A stretch of DNA of 64,000 nucleotides from JAPOUP01 sp026708635 (GTDB taxonomy: Bacteria > Pseudomonadota > Alphaproteobacteria > Rhodobacterales > Rhodobacteraceae): assembly GCA_965200115.1 (NCBI GenBank), contig OZ241336.1, forward strand, positions 1,178,001-1,242,000, read 5' to 3'. Numbering within the stretch: position 1 is the first letter of the stretch; each line of letters opens with the position of its first letter. A program made the position numbers and the translations under genes. Of the stretch, positions 35,080 through 42,245 are shown piece after piece. The notes under the pieces were generated by a model. It saw only the letters and a program-made list of their open reading frames with translations. It ran no database searches and was not told where the DNA came from.

Positions 35080-36354
35080 TCAGTCGGCGTGGTAGACTCC
35101 GGCGACCGTGCCGTCGGAAAACTCACCGTCAAACGCGCCCACGAAGCCCGTCGGTCGTTTGTCCGCGTCGCCGTAGGCGTGCGCTGTCCATTGACCGTCA
35201 AGATTCCTGCCTCCACTGGTATCGCCAACCGCAGAACCAAGAACGTCTCCACCAGCCAGCCTCCCACCGGCCGACGGTCCGGTAGGAGTGCTTTTCAGCG
35301 TCAGTTTCCAGTCTGATCCGACGGCGTCTCCCCTGAAGTCGTCAATCATGCCCTCGACCCTGGTGTTGTTTACTCCAGCGAATGTCGCGGTCAAAGACAC
35401 GTCAGCCTCAAAGGTTCCGCTCTGGGTAGCCGCGCCCGTTGGGGTCAGGACGGAAACGCCATGCGCGTCGCCGCTATAGGTGGCAGTGTTCGCCCCGGGA
35501 ACGGAGGCGAAGCTGTCCGCGTTTAGAGTTCTGCCAACGGCCTCCGTTTCCCGCCTCAAAGTCCAGTCGCCACCAGTGCTTTCTTCCAGCCAATAGCCGT
35601 ACCGCGCCCAAGCGGTCGGCTTGAAAGCTGAACCGTCAGCTACCCAACGATTTCCGGCGTCAGCGGCGGTTGGCGTAAAATACCAGTCCCCCGTCAGTTT
35701 CAGGGCACCGCCTTCATTTTTGACCGCGCAGCCGTTTGTCCCGCAGGTAGCGACACCGTCGATACCCTTGAACGTCACAGAGCGCCTAGCGCCTTTCTCC
35801 GCTGAAGCAACAACTGCAAGGTCGGGATCGGTGCCGTTATCGTCGTCAACAGCGATCTGGTCGGTCAGATCGGCGACGGGCCGGGGGATGTCAAGATCGC
35901 TTCGGAGCGTGGCACCCAACGCCTTGTCCCACGTCATGCCGCCACCGTTCTTGGATTCATCAACGATCCTCTTCGTCCCAACTGGCGGATCTCCCCTTGT
36001 TGTTAGGAGGCTGGCGGCCCCCCTGATTTCGCCAGTCGCGTCTTTGCCCCCATCGCCATCAGCATCAAGGTTCAGCAGATCCCTTAGCTGTTCCGCCCCA
36101 AGACCCGTTGGAAGTTCCGCCTTCACTGGAGCCGGTTCCGGGCAGACGGCCGCGGCTTGCGCGGCGGCCGCCGTCGCGCCCGTACCCGTCACCGGCGTAC
36201 CGTCGCAGTCTATGGTATGGCTGAAGGAGTTGTTATTTTGGCGGCTGCCGCTATCACCCGTTACCGTCGGAGTTGAACTCCCCCCGCCGCAACCGGCCAG
36301 GGCGAGCGCGCCCGCCAGCGTGACGGCAGGCAGCATAAGTTTGGATATTCTCAT
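35080..36354 (-). CDS. TbpB-like lipoprotein
   Basis: The start ATG 36354 follows ACAAGGAAAATTGAC and gives the signal LAGALALAGC. Residues 100-200 are polar and may form an exposed domain. The C-terminal third contains the same barrel motifs as the 33403 gene: WARYGYWLEE, FEADVSLTATFAG, MIDDFRGDAVGSDWKLTL and a final VAGVYHAD. It follows the porin gene by 26 bp and precedes a terminator, so porin and lipoprotein probably share a transcript, which fits outer-membrane uptake of a common ligand. Function beyond binding is unknown. Confidence 0.75.
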   Translation of the reverse strand: MRISKLMLPAVTLAGALALAGCGGGSSTPTVTGDSGSRQNNNSFSHTIDCDGTPVTGTGATAAAAQAAAVCPEPAPVKAELPTGLGAEQLRDLLNLDADGDGGKDATGEIRGAASLLTTRGDPPVGTKRIVDESKNGGGMTWDKALGATLRSDLDIPRPVADLTDQIAVDDDNGTDPDLAVVASAEKGARRSVTFKGIDGVATCGTNGCAVKNEGGALKLTGDWYFTPTAADAGNRWVADGSAFKPTAWARYGYWLEESTGGDWTLRRETEAVGRTLNADSFASVPGANTATYSGDAHGVSVLTPTGAATQSGTFEADVSLTATFAGVNNTRVEGMIDDFRGDAVGSDWKLTLKSTPTGPSAGGRLAGGDVLGSAVGDTSGGRNLDGQWTAHAYGDADKRPTGFVGAFDGEFSDGTVAGVYHAD

Positions 36355-36380
36355 GTCAATTTTCCTTGTCTCTGTATGGA

Positions 36381-37727
36381 TCAGAACTTGAACGCCACGC
36401 CGAGCGACCACGAGTTCGCGTCGGTCGAATAGTCGTGGGTTGCCGAGCGAGTGGTCGGGGCGGCCTGATAGGTCCAGTCGTGATCCGTCTCGGAGCTTCC
36501 GATCCCGAACTTCAGGGTCGCGCCTCCGCCGAGGTCATAGCCCACGGTGAAGCCGACGCCGTTGGTCGTCTTTTCCTCAACGATATTGTCGTTGGTCGCG
36601 GCGGTCGCGTTGCTCGGATCGTAGGTCGATTCCATGACCTTGTTGCCGACGTTGACGCCCAGCTTAACGTCGCCGACCGCGTAGCCGAGACCGAGGCCCA
36701 GGTAGGTCTGCTCAACGTCAAGGGTCTGGCGCGGAGCGGCCGTACCGTAGCTTCCGTCCGCTTCCATCACTGAGGCGTTGAGGATGACCTTGAGGCCGCC
36801 CATGTCACCGCCGAAGTCCATGGACGCGCTTCCGCCGACTATGCCGCCCTCGATTTCCCAGCCGGTCTTTGACGCGCTTCCCGCGCCGGTGCCCCAATGC
36901 GGGGAGGATCCCGTGTTGACCGCAGTCTTCGTAGCCTTGGGAAGGAAGGCGGCTCCGTTCAGCTGCGCCGTCGTCAGAGATGTCGTTGTCGTTGAAGCCG
37001 CGTTATAGCGCACCCTCCGCGCCGTCTCGCTTTCGTTGAACACGTGATCCCAGCTGCCCATCTGGTAGCCGCCGCCGAGGGTAAGCGTTCCAGCGGCCAT
37101 GCCCATGGTGTACTGACCGCCAAGACCGATGATCGGGTCGTACGGGCTGCCGGTCGGCGTTCCGCCCGTGTCGTCGCTCAGTTCGACCGACGCGGCGAAG
37201 CTGAATCCGGAACCGATGGCGCGGTCCCAACGCAGAAGCTGGCCGTCGTGCTTGCCGTCCAGCCCTCCGTTGCCGTCATAGCCGCCGTGTTCCTCGTTGT
37301 CCCGTATGGAACCGCCGCCGACGCCGACGATCTCCGAGAGCGCCCAGTCATAGGCTCCGTCGGTGTCGCCCAGCGTCAGGGTACCGAACCCGTCCGGGTC
37401 GCTCATGTGGATCGCGATTCCGCCGTGGTTGTCGTCGTCGTTCGTGGTGTCGTTGGAGCCGTTCGTTGACGTCGCGCCGGGGTCTTCTATGTCGTTCAGG
37501 CCGACGGAGGTTCCGAACGTCACGCCCGCGTCTGTAGTCCCCTCCATCTTGAACTCGACGTTAACGTCCGTGTGGAATCGAACGCTGTCGTCCTTTGAAC
37601 CGGCGACGCCCATTTCCGCGTCACCGCTCAGGGTTATTGACGGAGCCATGTCCATCATCGCGTCCTGGGCGAATGCCACCCCGGCGCCCAGTCCCAGCGC
37701 GGTCGTGGCGAGAAGTACTCTTTTCAT
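36381..37727 (-). CDS. Outer-membrane porin
   Basis: It is a 448-residue general porin of the alphaproteobacterial type: signal peptide MKRVLLATTALGLGAGVAFA, alternating amphipathic strands throughout, and a C-terminal Phe (SLGVAFKF) recognised by the Bam complex. An acidic loop region (NGSNDTTNDDDNHGG) may form the constriction. A GGAG lies upstream of the ATG. The 450-bp AT-rich region upstream suggests a strong or regulated promoter. Confidence 0.9.
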   Translation of the reverse strand: MKRVLLATTALGLGAGVAFAQDAMMDMAPSITLSGDAEMGVAGSKDDSVRFHTDVNVEFKMEGTTDAGVTFGTSVGLNDIEDPGATSTNGSNDTTNDDDNHGGIAIHMSDPDGFGTLTLGDTDGAYDWALSEIVGVGGGSIRDNEEHGGYDGNGGLDGKHDGQLLRWDRAIGSGFSFAASVELSDDTGGTPTGSPYDPIIGLGGQYTMGMAAGTLTLGGGYQMGSWDHVFNESETARRVRYNAASTTTTSLTTAQLNGAAFLPKATKTAVNTGSSPHWGTGAGSASKTGWEIEGGIVGGSASMDFGGDMGGLKVILNASVMEADGSYGTAAPRQTLDVEQTYLGLGLGYAVGDVKLGVNVGNKVMESTYDPSNATAATNDNIVEEKTTNGVGFTVGYDLGGGATLKFGIGSSETDHDWTYQAAPTTRSATHDYSTDANSWSLGVAFKF

Positions 37728-37960
37728 AGCATTTTCTCCGTTTGATCGCGAGACTTCGCTGCCTCGCGGACCCGAAGCTAGACGAAGAGAGGTACTATGG
37801 AAGGTACAAGAATAATTTTTCTATCAACATGTAGTAGTTTTGCAACATATGGCATATACGTAACGATATGGAGGCCAAAGCGTTACGAATACCTCACGGA
37901 ATTGAAAACTAGTGTCCATTTATGGCATATGTCTGGCAGGATTCTCTTTTTCCAAAAACG
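37728..37960. other. AT-rich upstream region of the porin gene
   Basis: This is the most AT-rich stretch of the neighbourhood and must hold the porin promoter on the minus strand. Several weak -35/-10 pairs are possible (e.g. TTGCAA with TAGAAA), none decisive. Confidence 0.45.
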
Positions 37961-37972
37961 CGATTCAAAGGG

Positions 37973-38000
37973 TTGACACGTCGTTTCCACCGCCTAATGT
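37973..38000 (+). promoter_or_regulatory. Promoter of the structured leader and XRE gene
   Basis: TTGACA (37973-37978), a 16-bp spacer and TAATGT (37995-38000) form a near-consensus sigma-70 promoter. The expected start, about 7 nt downstream, falls on the first base of the leader's closing stem (38008), so the element would be transcribed from its very first nucleotide. Confidence 0.65.
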
Positions 38001-38004
38001 CGTG

Positions 38005-38150
38005 CCCGCAACAATTCCTACAGACCCGCTATGCCGGGTCGCCCGCCGAATATAACAGCCTACCGTACTTCGGTGAGGGGTAGTTCCCCGAATCTGGCGA
38101 ACAGGCGGGGCTTTCTTCCATCTGTAGGATTGTTGCAACGGCCCGGCACC
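38005..38150 (+). ncRNA. Candidate structured leader element, copy 2
   Basis: The closing stem pairs 38008-38023 with 38122-38136 (one bulged nucleotide, as in copy 1). It encloses the block 38025-38042, identical to copy 1, a middle part with the shared GTTCCCCG-type segment, and a GGC-TTTCTTC strand. The stem is followed by GCAACGGCCCGGCACC and then, in this copy, a 7-bp hairpin GCCCGGC-ACCC-GCCGGGC close to the ribosome site. It ends 29 nt before the XRE-gene ATG. Fixed geometry, shared orientation relative to a start codon, and a promoter at its edge favour a cis-regulatory RNA. Confidence 0.6.
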
Positions 38151-38178
38151 CGCCGGGCTGAAGCGCGGGAAAACGGAA

Positions 38179-38580
38179 ATGTCCGGGAAGAACGAAGACA
38201 ATCTGACCGTCCGGTGGCTCTGGAAATGGATCGCCAGGGAACGAAAGCGGAGAAAGATCAACCGCTCCGAGTTCGCCCGTCGTATCGGCATCCGAAGGGA
38301 GAGCCTGTACCGGATAGAGGAATGCGAAGTCGGTTCAGCCGCGTCCACCCTGCTTGACGCGCTGGAACAGCTTGAGGCACTGGGAGCCATCGCCGAGATA
38401 GGCGAACTGGAATGGCACGGGGCGGCCGTCTCGCTGTCGAAGAACGAGACCAGGCGGTATGACGCCATCGCCAGGGACTCAGGGCTCTCACGGGCGCAGG
38501 TGATCAGGCAACTGGCGGCGGAAGGGCTGTTTGCCAGACGGACGGTTGATGGGAGGAGACAGGATCAACCGGAAGACTGA
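38179..38580 (+). CDS. XRE-family regulator with possible RHH-like tail
   Basis: The 133-residue protein begins with a helix-turn-helix (KINRSEFARRIGIRRESLYR), a short linker, then a second DNA-binding-like segment (SKNETRRYDAIARDSGLSRA, then QVIRQLAAEG) of the type found in ribbon-helix-helix or MarR-like small regulators. It stands alone between the porin and an IS element. Its long structured leader (38005-38150) suggests post-transcriptional control. The targets are unknown; the divergent porin-lipoprotein unit is the nearest candidate. Confidence 0.75.
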   Translation: MSGKNEDNLTVRWLWKWIARERKRRKINRSEFARRIGIRRESLYRIEECEVGSAASTLLDALEQLEALGAIAEIGELEWHGAAVSLSKNETRRYDAIARDSGLSRAQVIRQLAAEGLFARRTVDGRRQDQPED

Positions 38581-38842
38581 ATATCAGTCCACCACCGATC
38601 GTGATGTTCGGCCTTCAGATGGATCAGATATCATATTGAAAAAACGTCAGTATTTTGACGCGGGTGGCGAGGCCCGCAACCAGTCATTCCGTTATATTTG
38701 GGGAAACTCCCTGGAAACGGGACGGTTCGGTGAATGTCGGATCGCATGACAATCAAATCCGATGGATCCCATGAAGTGACTGACCTTGGGAATTTCGGAG
38801 CGACATTCGCCGGTTTGGGTGTACGGTTTCAACTTTCCCTAA
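38581..38842. other. Intergenic before IS5
   Basis: About 260 bp with no recognisable gene, ending in the TAA target duplication. Confidence 0.5.
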
Positions 38843-39801
38843 GAGCTTGAATCATAAGCCGTTGTTTTCATCATTATTTATGTTTTCAGCCACTTACGCC
38901 CCGCGCCAGCCGCCGGACCGGGAACCTGCACGCGGCCAGCCGCGCCCGGGCCACGGAACTCTCAAGGCTCCGCCCGGAGTCCCTCGCCGGGCGCCGGCAG
39001 CGCGACATCCAGGCGAAGGTCCGCTCCACCACCCAGCGGCGGGACGGGACCGTGAAACCCCTGGTTCCATCGGGTCCGCCCACGGTCCCCGGCGCGTCCG
39101 GGACACCCATCCCCGCGAGCCTTCCGCGCAGCCTGTCGCCGCCGTGGCCGCCGTCCGCCCATAGCCCCCTCACCTCCGGCGCCTTCCCCGGCATATCCGG
39201 AATGACGTCCGGCGCGCCGTCCCGGTCCCGGCCGTCCGCCGTGTGGACGTGGGCCGTGACCGGGGTTCCCCCGGCGTCGACGGCGATGTGCCGCCTGCGG
39301 CCCCTGGCCTTCCTGCCCGCGCCGTATCCCGACGGCCCGGCCGTCTCCGCCGTCCTCACCGACTGGCCGCCGGTCCCGGCCGCCGTCGGTTCGGGAGAGC
39401 GCCCCGCCGGATCGCGGGCAGGACCGCGCGGCGCGTCCGTCATGCGCCCGGAGACGCCGCCGTCGCGCCAGGGGTGGAAGTGGTTCCGGTCCGCCGTGAA
39501 CGGCGGGAAACATTTGGGAAGCGCCCGCCACTGGCATCCCGTCGCCAGCATGTACCGGGTCGCGTTGAAGACCTCGCGGAGATTGGTGGTCCGGCGGCGG
39601 CCAGGCGGCGACGGCGGCGGGACGGGCGGCCCGGCAACCGACCACTCACAGTCGGTAAGATCGCTTTCATATCGCTCCGTATCCCGCCTATACCTCTCTT
39701 GGGTGGTCCCGTCCCAGGCCATGTGACCCTCCCTGTCTGGTTGCTCCCTGACACGGAGACATCACACGCGGGGGAGGCCGTCCACATTCTAGGTCAAACT
39801 C
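38843..39801 (-). mobile_element. IS5-family insertion sequence (IS427-like), 959 bp
   Basis: Imperfect terminal inverted repeats GAGCTTGAATCATAA (left) and GAGTTTGACCTAGAA (right, reverse strand) bound the element. A TAA is present on both sides (38840-38842 and 39802-39804), matching the short TNA target duplications of IS5 elements. One transposase frame fills most of it. The preserved duplication indicates a relatively recent insertion. Confidence 0.75.
38886..39722 (-). CDS. IS5-family transposase, first catalytic Asp changed
   Basis: The full-length 278-residue frame follows the IS5/IS427 plan: YESDLTDCEWSVAGP, CQWRALPKCFPPF, GGQSVRTAE, GRRRHIAVD, LWADGGHGGDRLRG and RRWVVERTFAWMSR. The second Asp (WADGG) and the Glu (VVERTF) of the DDE triad are present. 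The first Asp, normally in V-D-S/G-Q-S-V, reads T-G-G-Q-S-V here, so the enzyme is probably inactive although the frame is open. Confidence 0.8.
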   Translation of the reverse strand: MAWDGTTQERYRRDTERYESDLTDCEWSVAGPPVPPPSPPGRRRTTNLREVFNATRYMLATGCQWRALPKCFPPFTADRNHFHPWRDGGVSGRMTDAPRGPARDPAGRSPEPTAAGTGGQSVRTAETAGPSGYGAGRKARGRRRHIAVDAGGTPVTAHVHTADGRDRDGAPDVIPDMPGKAPEVRGLWADGGHGGDRLRGRLAGMGVPDAPGTVGGPDGTRGFTVPSRRWVVERTFAWMSRCRRPARDSGRSLESSVARARLAACRFPVRRLARGVSG

Positions 39802-39804
39802 TAA

Positions 39805-40121
39805 AGGGGAAGCATCCGCATATCGCGGGCCAGGCGCGCATGGGCGTCAGAGAAATACCCAGAGGGTCTCCCATCGCGGAACCGGGCGCGGTTATCGTCC
39901 CGAACGGGGGAAGAAGCCGTTTCGGTGCTCGGAGGGCCGCCTCCGACGGCGAACCGGCCAAAGCGGCCACCTTGACACCCGATCCGGCCGCGAAACGACG
40001 CGTTCACCCTAGCGCGGGAAAGTCCCGATTTCCCGGGGAGGTCATCCATAGGTCAGACTCAGCGCTTGCCCGAATGCCGAAAACCGGGCATTTTGGCGCG
40101 CATCTCACCAAGGGGCCGGAA
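39805..40121. other. Upstream region of the FAD oxidase
   Basis: About 320 bp between the IS5 element and the start at 40122. No gene was recognised; it presumably holds the promoter. A plus-strand frame runs through it and into the oxidase frame but has no homology-like features. Confidence 0.5.
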
Positions 40122-41540
40122 ATGGGACTTACCGAAAGACTCGCCGCCGCGGTCGGAGCGGATTACGTGCTGACCGGTGACGCGTGCGCGGGTTACACGA
40201 CCGACTCGACCAAACGGTATGTTTCGGATCCTGTCGCCGTTGTGTGCCCGGGATCGACCGAGGAGGTTTCGGCGGTCATCGCGATCGCCCATCAGACCGG
40301 AACACCGGTGGTTCCCGTCAGTGGCAACACAGGTCTCGCGGGCGGCACGTACGCCAACGGCGCCCTGATGCTCTCACTCGCCCGAATGAACGGGATCCGC
40401 GAAATCCGCCCCGACGCGCGCATCGCGATCGTGGAAGCAGGCGTCATTCTCTCATCGCTTCACGATGCCTGCGACGCGCATGACCTGGTCTTTCCCCTGA
40501 CTTTCGGCGCGCGCGGGTCGGCGCTCGTCGGTGGCGCGCTCTCCACCAACGCGGGCGGTTCAAACGTCGTGCGTTACGGGTCGACGCGGGGGCTTTGCCT
40601 CGGTCTTGAGGTCGTTCTCGCCGACGGGCGGATCATGGACCTGATGACGGAACTGCACAAGGACAACACCGGCTACGATCTTCGCGACCTGTTCATCGGC
40701 GCCGAAGGCACGCTCGGGGTCATCACCGGAGCGGTGCTACGGCTGTTCCCCAAACCCAAAGCCTACGCGACCGCGATGGTCGCCACCGGAAACCTTCATG
40801 ACGCGCTTGCGTTGCTGAACCGGCTACAGGCCGCTACCGGAGGTGGCGTGGAAGCGTTCGAATATATGCCACGCGCCTATATCGAACGCCATATCGCCCA
40901 TATCAGCGGCGCCCGCGCTCCGTTCGGGCGACGGTATGACGTCAACATCATGCTGGAGATCGGGGCGACCGCGCCCCGCGACGCGGAGCCGGGAAATGAC
41001 GGGAGCGTCCCCGTGACCAACGACCTCGAGCTTGAACTGGCGCAGGCCATGGACGAGGGACTGGTGCTAGACGCGGTGGTCGCGCGCAGCGAGGCGCAGA
41101 GAAACGAGATGTGGAAAAGAAGGGAGGACGCCGCCGAGATAATTCTCGGGCGGCTGCCAATGGTCGATAGCGACGTCTCCGTCCCGACCGACAGGGTGCC
41201 GGAGTTTTTCGAGGAGATGGACAGAGTGCTCGCGGATGTTGACAGGGACGCCGAAACGATGGCTGTAGCCCATCTGGGTGACGGCAACATCCACCATGTC
41301 GTGTTTCCGACCTCAAGCGATCCGGCCGACATCGACGTGATTCGCGAGAAAGTCGAGGCGGTCGTGAGATCGCTTCGTGGCAGTTTCTCGGCCGAGCACG
41401 GAATTGGCATAACCAAACTGCCATCGATGCGACGCCGGAAAGACGCTGTGGCTATCGACGTGATGCATGCGGTCAAGTCCGCCCTGGATCCAAAGGGAAT
41501 ACTGAATCCCGGCAAAGTCGTACCGGAGCTTCAGCCCTGA
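40122..41540 (+). CDS. FAD-linked oxidase of the GlcD/D-lactate dehydrogenase type
   Basis: The 472-residue protein has the PCMH-type FAD domain (CPGSTEEVSAVIAIA, VPVSGNTGLAGGT, GGSNVVRYGSTRGLCLGLEV, FIGAEGTLGVIT) and the FAD-oxidase C-terminal domain ending in EHGIGITKLPSM and DPKGILNPGKV. It oxidises a D-2-hydroxy acid (D-lactate, glycolate, D-2-hydroxyglutarate) and passes electrons to the respiratory chain. ATG 40122, preceded by AAGGGG, gives the normal N-terminus; the frame is open much further upstream only because it crosses the IS5 antisense strand. The exact substrate is uncertain. Confidence 0.88.
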   Translation: MGLTERLAAAVGADYVLTGDACAGYTTDSTKRYVSDPVAVVCPGSTEEVSAVIAIAHQTGTPVVPVSGNTGLAGGTYANGALMLSLARMNGIREIRPDARIAIVEAGVILSSLHDACDAHDLVFPLTFGARGSALVGGALSTNAGGSNVVRYGSTRGLCLGLEVVLADGRIMDLMTELHKDNTGYDLRDLFIGAEGTLGVITGAVLRLFPKPKAYATAMVATGNLHDALALLNRLQAATGGGVEAFEYMPRAYIERHIAHISGARAPFGRRYDVNIMLEIGATAPRDAEPGNDGSVPVTNDLELELAQAMDEGLVLDAVVARSEAQRNEMWKRREDAAEIILGRLPMVDSDVSVPTDRVPEFFEEMDRVLADVDRDAETMAVAHLGDGNIHHVVFPTSSDPADIDVIREKVEAVVRSLRGSFSAEHGIGITKLPSMRRRKDAVAIDVMHAVKSALDPKGILNPGKVVPELQP

Positions 41541-41613
41541 TCCGTGCCGTGTCGGTATCGCGGGTGGCGATGGATTCAATGGCGGCGTTGTAGGTGACGG
41601 ACCCGGCATCGCG

Positions 41614-41928
41614 GATCAGTTTGCCTTCCCTGTCGCGGCCGTTGAATTTCTGCTCGATGGCAAGCGTGTCGCGATCAAGTGTGCGAAACCGGCGACACTT
41701 CAATGCAGCCTCACGAACACGATGCGCGATCGCGTGAGCTACATCATCTGTGCTTCGCAGAACGTTGGAGGCAGTTTCAATCTGTACAAGATAACTCCGG
41801 AACAGTGGGAGCAACATGCGAACGAGCCTCCGAAGTACAACAGGAACTACGGTACACCGACCCACCTTTGCCGTTCCGTCTATAGGCGCATCGGAGAAGA
41901 TCTTGGCGAGGTAGAGATTGAAGACTGA
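41614..41928 (+). pseudogene. C-terminal fragment of an unidentified island protein
   Basis: The frame reads FAFPVAAVEFLLDGKRVAIK, LQCSLTNTMRDRVSYIICAS, NVGGSFNLYKITPEQWEQHA and LGEVEIED. Its composition (W, Q, N, Y) is that of a folded enzyme domain. The minus strand is also open here (41473-41985), but that product is Arg/Leu-rich as expected for an antisense frame. No start is recognisable. The family is unknown; a nuclease-like C-terminus is only a guess. It marks the left edge of the PLD island. Confidence 0.4.
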
Positions 41929-42245
41929 CTCGGGCGAGGCCAACACCGAGCGGCAAGAAATTCTCGGCAAACGGACGGCTGGCACAATGAGGTCTCAAGT
42001 AGTTCGACGCACAGGCTGTCCGATGGGACCTTTCTTGGCCTCAAGCGAGTCTGGCCTCGTGGCAGGCTCCACCTCTTGATTCAACGGACATCTTGGACTC
42101 GTCAGAATCGTGTTGCAGTCGACCACACGCGAAGTCACGGGCGAGGAAACGTGCCTTGCGGTTCGCAGCAACGTTCATGCCATCGATCTTCACCGGAATG
42201 CACCACAGCGTCGATTCCAATCGACTTGCAGCCGACAAGCGGAAG
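41929..42245. other. Island spacer, no gene seen
   Basis: Roughly 320 bp between two converging frames. Nothing was recognised on either strand. Confidence 0.45.

Noticed and set aside
39243..40121. 293-codon extension of the FAD oxidase
   Set aside because: It is the antisense strand of the IS5 transposase and an intergenic stretch; the oxidase begins at 40122 behind AAGGGG.
41473..41985. 170-codon minus-strand frame
   Set aside because: Arg/Leu-rich and codon-aligned antisense to the plausible plus-strand fragment at 41614-41928 and to the end of the FAD oxidase.
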